Source: Chryseobacterium viscerum
Lineage (GTDB): Bacteria > Bacteroidota > Bacteroidia > Flavobacteriales > Weeksellaceae
Direction: 5' to 3'
Assembly (NCBI RefSeq): GCF_025949665.1
Contig: NZ_JAPDFT010000001.1
Coordinates: 1,736,001-1,800,000, forward strand
Length of the DNA stretch: 64,000 bases
The notes under the pieces are model-generated. The model saw nothing but the letters and a program-made list of their open reading frames with translations. It was not told where the DNA came from and did no database searches. This document shows, piece by piece, positions 1 through 9,303 of this stretch (position 1 is its first letter; each line of letters begins with the position of its first letter). The translations under genes were made by a program, and so were the position numbers.

Positions 1-582
1 TGGTATTATGCCTATATTGGTATTGGGCAAATAATCACTATGCAAGAAAACGAAAAACTTAGCTATGAATATGGTTTGAAAATGGCTAATGAAAAGAATA
101 ATACAGAAGCTCTTAAAGAATTACAATCCATTTATCCCTACCCGGGAAATCAACCTGTTACCAGAGAACGTATTATCATTGCCAGAAAATGGCCACAATA
201 CTATGGTGGATTAAGCGCTTATAGAAATAATAATTTTTATTATTTCAATGCCCCTTTACTTTATCCCGAATATACAATTGATGATGCAGAAGCCATAGGA
301 CTTGGAAGTTTGTTCACATTGGAAAAAGTTATGGATGAATTTCTAAATTTTGATTTTTCAAAAGTTAAAAGTCTTTCCATCCCTGTTATCATGTTGTTAG
401 GAAGACACGACTATACTACCCCCACATTGCCTGTTATTAAATGGATGAATCAACTAAAAGCTCCGATGAAAAAAAATATTTGGTTTGAAAATTCCGCACA
501 TCTTATTCCAGTAGAAGAACCTGGGAAAATGCTATTAACTTTCGTAAATGAAATAAGACCGATAGTGTTAAAAAAATATTGA
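1..582 (+). CDS. alpha/beta hydrolase, C-terminal part (5' end outside window)
   Basis: The reading frame is open from the first base of the window to a TGA at 580-582, so the gene begins upstream of the window. About 193 codons are visible. They resemble the C-terminal half of proline-iminopeptidase-like alpha/beta hydrolases: a cap region, then GRHDYTTP carrying the presumed catalytic Asp, then ENSAHLIPVEEP carrying the catalytic His. The nucleophile elbow lies outside the window. The first internal ATG at 40 is unlikely to be the start because family-like sequence (YIGIGQ) precedes it. The substrate cannot be inferred. Confidence 0.8.
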   Translation, partial: WYYAYIGIGQIITMQENEKLSYEYGLKMANEKNNTEALKELQSIYPYPGNQPVTRERIIIARKWPQYYGGLSAYRNNNFYYFNAPLLYPEYTIDDAEAIGLGSLFTLEKVMDEFLNFDFSKVKSLSIPVIMLLGRHDYTTPTLPVIKWMNQLKAPMKKNIWFENSAHLIPVEEPGKMLLTFVNEIRPIVLKKY

Positions 583-585
583 TGA

Positions 586-789
586 AAGCAAGTAAGGCAT
601 AAAATATATAATGAAAAAGAAAGCTTTAAAAACACACCTATAAACGACTTTTACATTTCTTACACCAATGATAAAACCGAGCAACTAAATAGGGTTGACA
701 ATCATCGGCATACGGATAACGAAATCATTATGAACTTATCTATGATTATCATTATAGCCCTTAAATCCAGAAAAAAAGTGGCGGATTAA
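586..789 (+). pseudogene. Remnant of a gene tail, possibly an MscS-type channel C-terminus
   Basis: Directly after the hydrolase stop, and in the same frame, about 67 codons stay open to a TAA at 787-789, but no start codon is in a sensible place. The peptide includes PINDFYISYTND, which resembles the DDFYVSYELNAYT stretch in the C-terminal domain of small-conductance mechanosensitive channels. Similarity fades afterwards, as expected with frameshifts. I read this as a decayed gene end. The MscS assignment rests on one short motif and is weak. Confidence 0.3.
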
Positions 790-824
790 GAAATCTTTAA
801 ATTAAGCCTTAATCCACCACTTTT
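774..824. terminator. Long hairpin between convergent genes
   Basis: A 17-bp inverted repeat (774-790 against 808-824) with one mismatch has a 17-nt loop. Each arm ends in a four-base A or T run, so the hairpin could terminate transcription on either strand. It sits between the plus-strand hydrolase and the convergent TPR gene. Confidence 0.6.
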
Positions 825-850
825 GTAACTGCTGTTAGCAGATGTCTTCT

Positions 851-1804
851 CTATTTATTTAATTTTTCTAATTCGGGTAATTCACTTTTATATTTTTCAA
901 CATCCCAAATTAAATCCCAATTTTTAACATACTCAGAGATTGGACCTAAGCCAACTTCTGTTCTTCTTTTATCTACATTGTCAGGATCAGTTAATGGTAA
1001 AATATAGTAAGTATTATTACTTTGATTGATTCCTATCTGGCTTCCGTATATTTGTTTTCTACCCTCCCGAATTTCTATTCTATCAATTAGCAAAGCTAAA
1101 GAACCAGCACTTGCATTTCCTTTTGTTACAGCTTCTTTCATCATTGGTAAATATTTTTTTTGCGTTTGCAAATCTGAATGCTGAATAACAAGAAATAATG
1201 CACTGTTGGCTTGTGCACCTACTTTGTCTTTACCCACCCAGCCTTTTTCATCCAATATTTTTTTTACTTTTAATAAGTTAATGGAGTCTTTCTGATTGGT
1301 TATTTTCCAAAGGTCATTCATTTCTTTAGAATTCTGGCCGAATTTTTTTTGAGTTTCGTTCATTTGCATTCTGTATTTTTGGTCTTCCTCAAGAATTGTC
1401 AATAATTCAGCCTGCAATGGTTTGTCATAATTTGCTTCCATTAACGCTAATTTTTTTTCTAACTTTTCAATTGTTTTACCCCATTCTTTTTTTGAATGCA
1501 AATTTTCTAAATCAGTATCAGAATTTAAGTGCTTTAGATTTGTCCAGCCTTTTTCTATTGATAAATTCAACCATTTAAATGCTTGTTTTGTATTTCCGGC
1601 TAAAGAAGATGAGCATGCGCCATTATATAAGTGGCTTGGATTTTCGCTTTCAATTTTAAAAGCTTTACTATATAACTCAGCAGACGTTTTATAATCTTTT
1701 GTTCTATATAATTTATCAGCTTCACTTATCAATTTTAAATATTCTTGAGCATTAACGCCAGCGAATAAAAATAATAATAACAAAGTATAAATAGTATTCC
1801 TCAT
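851..1804 (-). CDS. Secreted TPR / DUF6624-like protein
   Basis: The 317-residue protein begins with a signal peptide (about residues 1-19, cleavage near VNAQ). TPR-like helices follow at about 25-110, with the alternation LYRTKDYKTSAELYSKAF. The C-terminal half contains EEDQKYRMQ and DEKGWVGKDKVGAQANSA, which I recognise as the DUF6624 pattern often found behind TPRs in Bacteroidota. No catalytic motif is evident and the function is unknown. It is monocistronic: a convergent gene lies downstream and about 250 bp of AT-rich sequence lies upstream. Envelope or periplasmic localisation is inferred from the signal peptide. Confidence 0.75.
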   Translation of the reverse strand: MRNTIYTLLLLFLFAGVNAQEYLKLISEADKLYRTKDYKTSAELYSKAFKIESENPSHLYNGACSSSLAGNTKQAFKWLNLSIEKGWTNLKHLNSDTDLENLHSKKEWGKTIEKLEKKLALMEANYDKPLQAELLTILEEDQKYRMQMNETQKKFGQNSKEMNDLWKITNQKDSINLLKVKKILDEKGWVGKDKVGAQANSALFLVIQHSDLQTQKKYLPMMKEAVTKGNASAGSLALLIDRIEIREGRKQIYGSQIGINQSNNTYYILPLTDPDNVDKRRTEVGLGPISEYVKNWDLIWDVEKYKSELPELEKLNK

Positions 1805-2054
1805 TTTTTCTGTATTTAATTGCTAAATTTTAGATGGTTATTATGCTACTAATATAAAATTTATTTTGATGATTGGATTGTTAAGAGATCACAAAAAAAA
1901 ATTATCCTAGGTTTTCGGAGGATTGACGAATTTTTTGTTTTACTATTTCTGTTTTTTCTATTAATTATACTAATATGAACAAATTACACTGTGTATTAGT
2001 TAAATAAAATATGTATTTAATTTCAATCATTTTTTCATGGTAACAGAAAATCAA

Positions 2055-2516
2055 TTATTTATAAAATTCTTCATCAGTTACAGGTTCCAGCCACATTACT
2101 GCACCTTTGTCATTATCTGAAATTGCCAAATGAACAAGATGACTGTCTGGACTTGCACCATGCCAATGCTCAACATTTGGCGGACATTTTATAACATCGC
2201 CTTTATGCAATATTTTTTTCATTTGACCTTTTTCCTGATAATACCCAATACCTTCAGTTACAAGTATAATCTGCCCTCCAGGATGCAGATGCCATTTGGT
2301 TCTTGCTCCTGGTTCAAAAGTTACATTACCTATGCTTATAGTAAGTAATTGTTCATCCTGACAAAGCATTTTCAGCCAGACGTTACCTGTAAAATTGTTG
2401 TTGGTTACTTTCTTGCCTTTTGGGAAAATATAGGTCTTTCCCCCTTCTAATGTGGACTTAGTACAACAACTTGATAAAAGTAACACTGATAGAAGTAATA
2501 TAACTACATGTTTCAT
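2055..2516 (-). CDS. Cupin-domain lipoprotein
   Basis: The 153-residue protein has a lipoprotein signal ending LLSSCC, so lipidation at Cys17 is likely. A single cupin barrel follows. Cupin motif 1 is seen as KWHLHPGGQ (two His) and motif 2 as EHWHGASPDSHLVHLAI, consistent with a bound divalent metal. Similar small cupins annotated as mandelonitrile-lyase-like or quercetinase-like accompany carboxymuconolactone decarboxylases in many Bacteroidota. It is the last gene of a minus-strand cluster that starts at 5473. The substrate is unknown. A decayed copy of its C-terminus occurs at 7710-7736. Confidence 0.8.
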   Translation of the reverse strand: MKHVVILLLSVLLLSSCCTKSTLEGGKTYIFPKGKKVTNNNFTGNVWLKMLCQDEQLLTISIGNVTFEPGARTKWHLHPGGQIILVTEGIGYYQEKGQMKKILHKGDVIKCPPNVEHWHGASPDSHLVHLAISDNDKGAVMWLEPVTDEEFYK

Positions 2517-2539
2517 CTTAATATTAGAATTTTCATTGG

Positions 2540-3631
2540 TTATAAGTTTTTTTCAAAGAATTCAGTTAATTTATTCACTGCTTTTTCTACATATTCTGGT
2601 CTCCAATACGTTTGGATATGCGTTGCACCGTCAATAATAAACAATTCTTTCTCTTTTGCATTTACCGCTTTTGGAAATGCTTCATCTGTCATGTACTTGG
2701 TATCTGCTTTACTGCCTGCAATCATCAATAAAGGTTGATTGATTAAATCCATATTTTCTGCAGCATCCCAAGTCATTAAATCCAATAAATTACTAGTAGG
2801 ATACAAGAAAGTTGAATTTGGGTGAGCATTGGTTCTGTAGTAATATATATATCCTTCACGATACAGGTCGGTACTAATTTTCTGGATTTCTTCATCCGTA
2901 ATACTTGCCACACCTGAATATATTATTTTACCGCCTGCTGCTTCTTGAGCTCTCGCATCAGAAGCTTGTTTTAATCGTTCCTGTATTGTATTCAATCCCG
3001 AATTCAGAAATCCGTTACGTCTAACCTCCCCTGAATTGAACATACTTAAAGTAGCAACCACCTTAAATCTTTTGTCAGATTGAGTGGCTTTTAAAGTGTA
3101 ACCACCACCGCCGCAAATCCCGAATGCAACAATACGGTTGATATCAACTCCGGGGTATTGAGAAATAAAATCTGCCATTCCGTGGATATCTTCTGTTCTG
3201 AAGACTGGCTTATCTGTATGGCGGGGTTCCCCACCACTAGCCCCCTGATAAGAGGCATCTGCGGCAATAGTAATGTAACCGGCTTCTGCCAATCGCTGTG
3301 CATAAAGTCCTGCTGTCTGTTCTTTAACGCCACCATTTGGATGTGCAACAGTGATTGCTGCATATTTTTTTGAAGGGTTATAATTTGCCGGAGTGTAAAC
3401 ATTAGCAGCAATATCAATTCCATTCAATGTATATTTTACAGGGTGAATATTTACTTTTCCTGCTACATTTTCTGTAATTGCATCATCATAAGCCAATCCG
3501 AAAGGATTACTATGTTGGATCACTCCAGTTTTTTCCATTTTTGTTTGATTAATTTTTTTCGTTTGAGCATTAATACTTAAGCTTGTCGTAACCGCGATTA
3601 ATGCTACTATTGATATCGTAATCTTTTTCAT
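2540..3631 (-). CDS. Secreted dienelactone-hydrolase-like alpha/beta hydrolase
   Basis: The 363-residue protein has a signal peptide (cleavage near SINAQ) and an alpha/beta-hydrolase fold. The nucleophile elbow reads FGICGGGG, with Cys in place of Ser as in dienelactone hydrolases. The acid is probably the Asp in AGSKADTKYM, and the base is the His in DGATHIQTYW. The sequence fits the YcjY-like group of uncharacterised hydrolases. The gene lies 9 bp downstream of the carboxymuconolactone-decarboxylase gene and 23 bp upstream of the cupin gene, which suggests one transcript. The substrate is unknown. A 24-codon decayed copy of its tail lies at 7766-7837. Confidence 0.8.
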   Translation of the reverse strand: MKKITISIVALIAVTTSLSINAQTKKINQTKMEKTGVIQHSNPFGLAYDDAITENVAGKVNIHPVKYTLNGIDIAANVYTPANYNPSKKYAAITVAHPNGGVKEQTAGLYAQRLAEAGYITIAADASYQGASGGEPRHTDKPVFRTEDIHGMADFISQYPGVDINRIVAFGICGGGGYTLKATQSDKRFKVVATLSMFNSGEVRRNGFLNSGLNTIQERLKQASDARAQEAAGGKIIYSGVASITDEEIQKISTDLYREGYIYYYRTNAHPNSTFLYPTSNLLDLMTWDAAENMDLINQPLLMIAGSKADTKYMTDEAFPKAVNAKEKELFIIDGATHIQTYWRPEYVEKAVNKLTEFFEKNL

Positions 3632-3640
3632 TTTTTTAAC

Positions 3641-4381
3641 TTATTTAGTTCTATTTTTTAAAACCTGGTTCAAGATCATTTTAGCTGCATTTGATTTTTC
3701 TATACTAATGGTAGAACTGATTATGGTAACAAATTCATTCAACTGCTCCGGTGACCATCCTAAGTTTAAAGAAATACCTAAATGAGATTGTAACATCGGG
3801 TCTGCATCACCAATAGCGGTGATTACAGAAATCGTAGCAAGTTCCCTTTGAACATACGTCAAAACATCTCTTTCAAAGATATCTGCGAATAAATGTTCCT
3901 TTAAAAATGTATCTATTGCTGGAGCAAAGGCTGAATAACCCGAAAGTTTATCTGGCTGCTGTGTTCTGGTAAGCTCTTCCAGAATTTTCTTTCCTCGTGC
4001 GTACTTGCTATTATTATTTCCTATAATTGAAGCTGCTTTTCCAATATTATCATTAATACCTTTTGCCTTCCTTTCCTCAAGAACTTCCATAAAACTCTGT
4101 AAGCCTCTTATACTTCTTGGAAAACCACAATAGGCATAAGTATGTATTAAAATTTCTTTTATTTCATTAATGGTCAGACCTGACTCAAGACCGGAGTTTA
4201 AGCTGCCTTTTAATTCTGGTAATCTACCTTGTGCTGTAAATGAGGAAATGGTAATGATGTTTTTGTCTTTTTCACTTAAATGACTCCTTTGTGTTGTTAA
4301 TCGCTGCGCTTTCATACCGGTTGTAAAAAGTGAAATACTCATTATTTGTATGATTAGAATGAAATACTTCAATTGTTTCAT
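3641..4381 (-). CDS. Carboxymuconolactone decarboxylase family protein, exported
   Basis: The 246-residue protein has an N-terminal hydrophobic export signal (residues 1-25) and two consecutive CMD/AhpD-like helical domains, at about 40-110 and 150-240. Domain one shows the family signature ELKGSLNSGLESGLTINEIKEI and a CGFPR motif. Domain two shows LGISLNLGWSPEQLNEF. No CxxC redox pair is present, so it is more like a decarboxylase than an AhpD peroxidase. It is clustered with two hydrolases and a cupin in a recurrent Bacteroidota arrangement. The role, perhaps processing of a lactone or aromatic compound, is inferred. Confidence 0.8.
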   Translation of the reverse strand: MKQLKYFILIIQIMSISLFTTGMKAQRLTTQRSHLSEKDKNIITISSFTAQGRLPELKGSLNSGLESGLTINEIKEILIHTYAYCGFPRSIRGLQSFMEVLEERKAKGINDNIGKAASIIGNNNSKYARGKKILEELTRTQQPDKLSGYSAFAPAIDTFLKEHLFADIFERDVLTYVQRELATISVITAIGDADPMLQSHLGISLNLGWSPEQLNEFVTIISSTISIEKSNAAKMILNQVLKNRTK

Positions 4382-4402
4382 TATTTTACTTTTAAAGGTT
4401 AA

Positions 4403-5473
4403 TTACTTATCCAAACCTTTCTCTTTCAGCCATTTTGATAATAATTCTGCTACTTCTACATTGTTCAGATCTGACATTAGAAAATGGGTATTTCCCTTAA
4501 TGCCCAATTCAGGAAGATGAACAATAGTAACATCACCACCGTGACTATTGACAACTTTTGCCCATTGCCTTGCCATTGTCAAAACATTTTTCCAAAAATT
4601 TAGGGATGCTGCGTTGGTTTCTTCAGTTGGAATATAATCTCCGTAGTAAACTACAATTGGGATTTTGGTCAGCTTCATAAATTCATTCATTGGCACTCCC
4701 TTTCCTCCTCGGTTTCCTTCAGGTTCTTCACCTTCCGGAAAGGTGAATCCTCCAGGTTCGTAGGCAACAACGGCTTTTATATGTTCATTTTTAATGGCTG
4801 TTTTCCAACCGGGGGAACCTCCTGCCGAATGTGTGAAAAGAATCCCATTTCCAGATTTATCCATAACTGAAGACATTGCATTTACAATTGTTGTCTCGTC
4901 TACATTTCCTGTATTGGGTGTCATCATACGGAAAAATTGATCCATAGAAATGCTGTCTTTTGGAAACTGAACACCCTCATTGAATTGGGGATATAATCCA
5001 ATTCTAAATTGAGTGAACCAAGTCTGGTCATCCGGCGTACCGCTAATTTGTCCGGGTTTTGTAGTCTGCCCAGCCTCTCCCCGACCTGGTTGATCAACGA
5101 GATATATACTATAACCTTTTCTTAAAAAAATATTTGCAAAACCTTCTCTTCCATCCGCTGTGGTCTGCCAGCTTCGTCTAGATTGTCCGTAACCGTGAAG
5201 GAAAACCATCGAAAGTTTTTTAGGTTTTACAGGAATTTGATAAAAAACATCGGCGTGGTCTCCGTGTCTTGTTTGTCCGCCTTGGCGCACATTCCATGGT
5301 TTTAACGGATCGAAAACACCTTCACTTTTGATAACTGAGCCTCCGGCTGAAAAATTACCTTGTGATACAATAGTAATGGGTTTTTGTACCATCTTATTCT
5401 GTGCCTTAGCAATTAAATTTGATACTAAAATTAAGATGATTAAGCTTAAATATGTTGTCGTTTTATTCTGCAT
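4403..5473 (-). CDS. Secreted alpha/beta hydrolase (copy 1 of a duplicated pair)
   Basis: The 356-residue protein has a signal peptide (cleavage near IAKAQ). The alpha/beta-hydrolase core shows an oxyanion segment FLHGYGQSRRSW, a DQPGRGEAG strand, the nucleophile in THSAGGSPGW and a late His in KGNTHFLMSD. It is the first gene of the cluster running down to the cupin at 2055. A second copy at 7850-8920 has the same length and differs at about 36 residues by hand count, so roughly 90 percent are identical. Most differences fall in the signal peptide and in the region around EEPEGNRGG. The substrate is unknown. Confidence 0.8.
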   Translation of the reverse strand: MQNKTTTYLSLIILILVSNLIAKAQNKMVQKPITIVSQGNFSAGGSVIKSEGVFDPLKPWNVRQGGQTRHGDHADVFYQIPVKPKKLSMVFLHGYGQSRRSWQTTADGREGFANIFLRKGYSIYLVDQPGRGEAGQTTKPGQISGTPDDQTWFTQFRIGLYPQFNEGVQFPKDSISMDQFFRMMTPNTGNVDETTIVNAMSSVMDKSGNGILFTHSAGGSPGWKTAIKNEHIKAVVAYEPGGFTFPEGEEPEGNRGGKGVPMNEFMKLTKIPIVVYYGDYIPTEETNAASLNFWKNVLTMARQWAKVVNSHGGDVTIVHLPELGIKGNTHFLMSDLNNVEVAELLSKWLKEKGLDK

Positions 5474-5556
5474 TACTCCTTTTTTAAGTTGAATATCAAA
5501 AGGAAAGAAAACGAGTGCAATTTTCTTTTGATACTATTTTTATTGATGAAGTTTGA

Positions 5557-6411
<855 letters not shown>

Positions 6412-6476
6412 TTATCTTATTTAATTATACTTCGCAAAAACTAAAAATTGGATAATCAATTTGTTACTGCAAATTT

Positions 6477-6500
6477 CCAATCTATTGGCAAACCTATTGG
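6477..6500. promoter_or_regulatory. Candidate AraC operator in the AKR/AraC divergent region
   Basis: The heptamer CTATTGG occurs twice in direct repeat (6482-6488 and 6494-6500), one helical turn apart. The first copy is also the right half of a palindrome, CCAATctATTGG (6477-6488). AraC-family proteins often bind direct repeats spaced this way. Assignment to the adjacent regulator is inference. Confidence 0.4.
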
Positions 6501-6574
6501 TAGACAGATTACGGAACTTGTAACCAATATTACTGTTCTGGGGCAAAATGTAAAAAAGAGGTCATTTTTATCTT

Positions 6575-6582
6575 TAGATTTG
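6575..6582 (+). promoter_or_regulatory. -7 promoter element of the AraC-type gene
   Basis: TAGATTTG matches the Bacteroidota -7 consensus TAnnTTTG exactly and lies 20 bp upstream of the start codon at 6603. No clear TTG -33 element is visible at the usual distance. Confidence 0.5.
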
Positions 6583-6602
6583 CATTATAATATGATACTG
6601 CT

Positions 6603-7499
6603 ATGAGTCAATCAGTCTATTTTGAAACAGTGAATGATTATAATCATTTTAATAATCATGAAACACTTCACCCTTTGGTAAGTGTAATAGATTTTTCAAA
6701 AGCGCATAAAAGAACAGGATCTAAAATGTATTTTAACCTGTACTGCATTTTTTTAAAAGATGTGAAATGTGGTGATCTGAAGTATGGCCGGGCAACTTAT
6801 GACTATCAGGAAGGAACATTAGTTTTTGTTTCTCCAGGCCAAGTTGTTGATGTGGAAAATAAAATAGATATCTACCAGCCTTTGGGGCATGGATTAGTAT
6901 TTCATCCGGATTTAATTAAAGGGACTTCTTTAGGTAAGGGTATCTCTGAATATGGCTTTTTCGGATATCAAACCAATGAAGCATTACATCTTTCTAAAAA
7001 AGAGCAAGAAATGGTTTTGGAAATGTTTGCTGATATTCAATTTGAATTGAGTCGACCAGTAGATAAACACAGTAAAAAAGTTATAACATCGAATATTGAA
7101 CTTTTTCTCAATCATTGTGACCGTTTTTATGATCGTCAGTTTATTACCCGGGAAAATGTCAATAAAGGTATTTTAGAAAAATTTGAAGAATTGCTAAACA
7201 ATTATTTTTCATCTGAGAAACCTAATACTGTAGGGCTTCCATCTGTGGCATATTGTGCAGACGAATTACATTTTTCATCCAACTATTTTGGAGATCTGAT
7301 CAAGAAAGAAACGGGAAAAACTGCACAGGAATACATACAAAATAAAATTATTGATGTAGCCAAGCAAAGAGTATTCAATATTGATAAATCCATTAGTCAG
7401 ATTGCTTATGAATTAGGTTTTAAATATCCACAGCATTTTATTCGGCTATTCAAGCAGAGAACTGGTGTTACACCTAACGAATTTCGGAATTTAAATTAA
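6603..7499 (+). CDS. AraC-family transcriptional regulator
   Basis: The 298-residue protein has an N-terminal AraC_binding-like cupin region (about 1-190) and a C-terminal double helix-turn-helix (about 200-298). It ends with the AraC signature ISQIAYELGFKYPQHFIRLFKQRTGVTPNEFR. It belongs to the same subfamily as the regulator at 28167, sharing phrases such as CDRFYxRQFxTR and the HTH layout. It is divergent from the aldo/keto reductase and lies between the two copies of the secreted hydrolase, so control of one or both is plausible. The effector is unknown. Confidence 0.88.
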   Translation: MSQSVYFETVNDYNHFNNHETLHPLVSVIDFSKAHKRTGSKMYFNLYCIFLKDVKCGDLKYGRATYDYQEGTLVFVSPGQVVDVENKIDIYQPLGHGLVFHPDLIKGTSLGKGISEYGFFGYQTNEALHLSKKEQEMVLEMFADIQFELSRPVDKHSKKVITSNIELFLNHCDRFYDRQFITRENVNKGILEKFEELLNNYFSSEKPNTVGLPSVAYCADELHFSSNYFGDLIKKETGKTAQEYIQNKIIDVAKQRVFNIDKSISQIAYELGFKYPQHFIRLFKQRTGVTPNEFRNLN

Positions 7500-7537
7500 A
7501 GTTTAATTAGTCGTTTTTGAGGTTTTGTATTGACTTA

Positions 7538-7729
7538 TTAATTGTCTATTTGAATTTGATAAGTTCTTCCATCTTCACCATCAACACTTGCACTCCCATC
7601 ATTACCAATATCTGCATAAGAAATATGGTCATCATCTAAGTATCCATCATTAGGAAAGTTAATTTGAATGACTTGGCAGTCTCGAACATCAACAGTAACA
7701 AAAAATCTACTATTTATGAAATTCTTCAT
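7538..7729 (-). CDS. Small hypothetical protein arising at a duplication junction
   Basis: This is a 63-residue ORF. Its first six codons are an out-of-frame reading of the decayed cupin tail at 7710-7736, with the ATG inside the GATGAAGAA stretch. The rest is acidic (GYLDDDHISYADIGNDG) and matches no family I recognise. It may be a genuine small gene that captured a new start, or a chance ORF. I see no clear ribosome-binding site or promoter element, so confidence is low. Confidence 0.3.
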   Translation of the reverse strand: MKNFINSRFFVTVDVRDCQVIQINFPNDGYLDDDHISYADIGNDGSASVDGEDGRTYQIQIDN

Positions 7730-7736
7730 CAGTTAC
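7710..7736 (-). pseudogene. Decayed C-terminus of a second cupin gene copy
   Basis: Read on the minus strand, 7710-7736 encodes VTDEEFHK followed by a stop. The cupin at 2055 ends VTDEEFYK followed by a stop, and the nucleotides match closely. The rest of the cupin copy is absent. It marks the far end of the partially deleted duplication. Confidence 0.75.
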
Positions 7737-7765
7737 AGTTCTCTTCGCGCTATTGGACTTTGTAT

Positions 7766-7837
7766 TAGATTTTTTTCAAAAAATTCAGTTACTTCATTCA
7801 CTGATTTTTATGCATATTCTGGTCTCCAGTAGGTTTT
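7766..7837 (-). pseudogene. Decayed C-terminus of a second dienelactone-hydrolase-like gene
   Basis: The minus strand encodes TYWRPEYA, an in-frame TAA (7808-7810), then KSVNEVTEFFEKNL. This parallels TYWRPEYVEKAVNKLTEFFEKNL at the end of the gene at 2540. The original stop codon is lost. It directly abuts the end of the intact hydrolase copy at 7850, so the carboxymuconolactone-decarboxylase gene and most of this gene were deleted. Confidence 0.8.
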
Positions 7838-7849
7838 TGAAAACCAAGA

Positions 7850-8920
7850 TTATTTATCCAAACCTTTCTCTTTCAGCCATTTTGATAACAGCTCTGCAAC
7901 TTCTACATTGTTTAAATCTGACATTAGAAAATGGGTGTTTCCCTTAATTCCCAATTCTGGAAGATGAACAATAGTAACATCACCACCGTGACTATTTACA
8001 ATTTTTGCCCATTTTCTTGCCGTTGTCAAAATATTTCTCCAAAAATTTAGAGATGCTGCGTTGGTTTCTTCAGTAGGAATATAATCTCCATAGTAAACTA
8101 CAATTGGTATTTTGGTCAGTTTCATAAATTCATTCATGGGGACCCCCTTTCCTCCTAAGTTTTCTTTGGGTTCTTCACCTTCTGGAAAGGTAAATCCTAT
8201 AGGTTCGTAGGCAACAACGGCTTTCACGTGTTCATTTTTAATAGCTGTTTTCCAGCCGGGGGAACCTCCTGACGAATGGGTTAAAAGGATTTCATTTCCA
8301 GATTTATCCATAACTGAAGACAGAGCATTAACAACTGTTGCTTCATCTACATTTCCTGTGTCTGGTGTCATCATACGGAAAAATTGATCCATAGAAATAC
8401 TGTCTTTTGGAAATTGAACACCTTCGTTGAATTTAGGGTATAGCCCAATTCGAAATTGAGTAAACCAAGTTTGATCGTCCGGCGTACCATTAATTTGTCC
8501 AGGTTTTGTAGTCTGCCCAGCCTCTCCACGACCTGGTTGATCTACGAGATATATACTATAGCTCTGTCTTAAAAAAATATTTGTAAAACCTTCTCTTCCA
8601 TCGGCTGTGGTCTGCCAGCTTCGTCTAGATTGTCCGTAACCATGCAAGAATACCATTGAAAGTTTTTTAGGTTTTACCGGAATTTGATAAAAAACATCGG
8701 CGTGGTCTCCGTGTCTTGTTTGTCCACCTTGGGGCACATTCCACGGTTTTGCAGAGTCAAAAAGTCCTTCACTTTTGATGACAGAACCTCCAGCTGAAAA
8801 ATTGCCTTGTGTTGCAATGATAATTGGTGTTTGTACTGCCTTATTCTGTGCCTTAGCAGCTAAATTTGATACTAAAATTATGATTATAAAGCTTAAATAT
8901 GTTTTTGTTTTATTTTTCAT
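7850..8920 (-). CDS. Secreted alpha/beta hydrolase (copy 2 of a duplicated pair)
   Basis: This is the 356-residue paralogue of the gene at 4403, with the same length and about 90 percent residue identity by hand count. The signal peptide is retained (cleavage near AAKAQ), as are FLHGYGQSRRSW, the nucleophile in THSSGGSPGW and the late His in KGNTHFLMSD. The C-terminal 55 or so residues are nearly identical, while the signal peptide and mature N-terminus have diverged. All key residues remain, so the copy is probably functional. It follows the unknown gene at 8932 by 11 bp. Downstream lie only the decayed tails of its former cluster partners. Confidence 0.8.
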   Translation of the reverse strand: MKNKTKTYLSFIIIILVSNLAAKAQNKAVQTPIIIATQGNFSAGGSVIKSEGLFDSAKPWNVPQGGQTRHGDHADVFYQIPVKPKKLSMVFLHGYGQSRRSWQTTADGREGFTNIFLRQSYSIYLVDQPGRGEAGQTTKPGQINGTPDDQTWFTQFRIGLYPKFNEGVQFPKDSISMDQFFRMMTPDTGNVDEATVVNALSSVMDKSGNEILLTHSSGGSPGWKTAIKNEHVKAVVAYEPIGFTFPEGEEPKENLGGKGVPMNEFMKLTKIPIVVYYGDYIPTEETNAASLNFWRNILTTARKWAKIVNSHGGDVTIVHLPELGIKGNTHFLMSDLNNVEVAELLSKWLKEKGLDK

Positions 8921-8931
8921 TACTATATAAT

Positions 8932-9303
8932 TTAGAAAAGAAAAAGTTTGTTATTAATCTCAATTTTATTATATGCAATCCATCGTTTCAAATTCCCAAC
9001 CATTCTTTTTAAATGATCTTCATTCAGGAAAATATTGGTCCAATATTCAAATCTGTTGCACTGAACACTTATGTAGTATGTCATAATTGCTAAACATGCA
9101 AGGGGTAAAAACTTTTTTTCTTCGTTATTAATTTTGGTTACTGTCTCGTAACTTTTTATGAAGCTATCTGCTTTTTTATAGATAGTAAACCGAAATATAT
9201 TACATTGCGGTTTGTCGGTTAGTTTATATTCTTGCTGAATAAATTGACCAAGTTCACTTGTTGAAAGTGTACTATTTATTGTCGGAAATTTCTTTGTCAT
9301 CAA
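8932..9303 (-). CDS. Hypothetical protein
   Basis: The 123-residue protein has no signal peptide or membrane span and no motif I recognise. Visible features are a central hydrophobic helix (FLPLACLAIMTYYISVQ) and a basic tail (HLKRMVGNLKRWIAYNKI). The length and internal FRFTIYKKADSFIKSYETV suggest a compact helical protein. It lies 11 bp upstream of hydrolase copy 2 and may share its transcript. No counterpart exists upstream of hydrolase copy 1, so it was not part of the duplicated segment. Confidence 0.5.
   Translation of the reverse strand: MMTKKFPTINSTLSTSELGQFIQQEYKLTDKPQCNIFRFTIYKKADSFIKSYETVTKINNEEKKFLPLACLAIMTYYISVQCNRFEYWTNIFLNEDHLKRMVGNLKRWIAYNKIEINNKLFLF

Noticed and set aside
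6489..6496. TAGGTTTG as a -7 element for the aldo/keto reductase
   Set aside because: It matches TAnnTTTG, but the nearest TTG is 28 bp upstream, too far for a normal -33; left as undecided.
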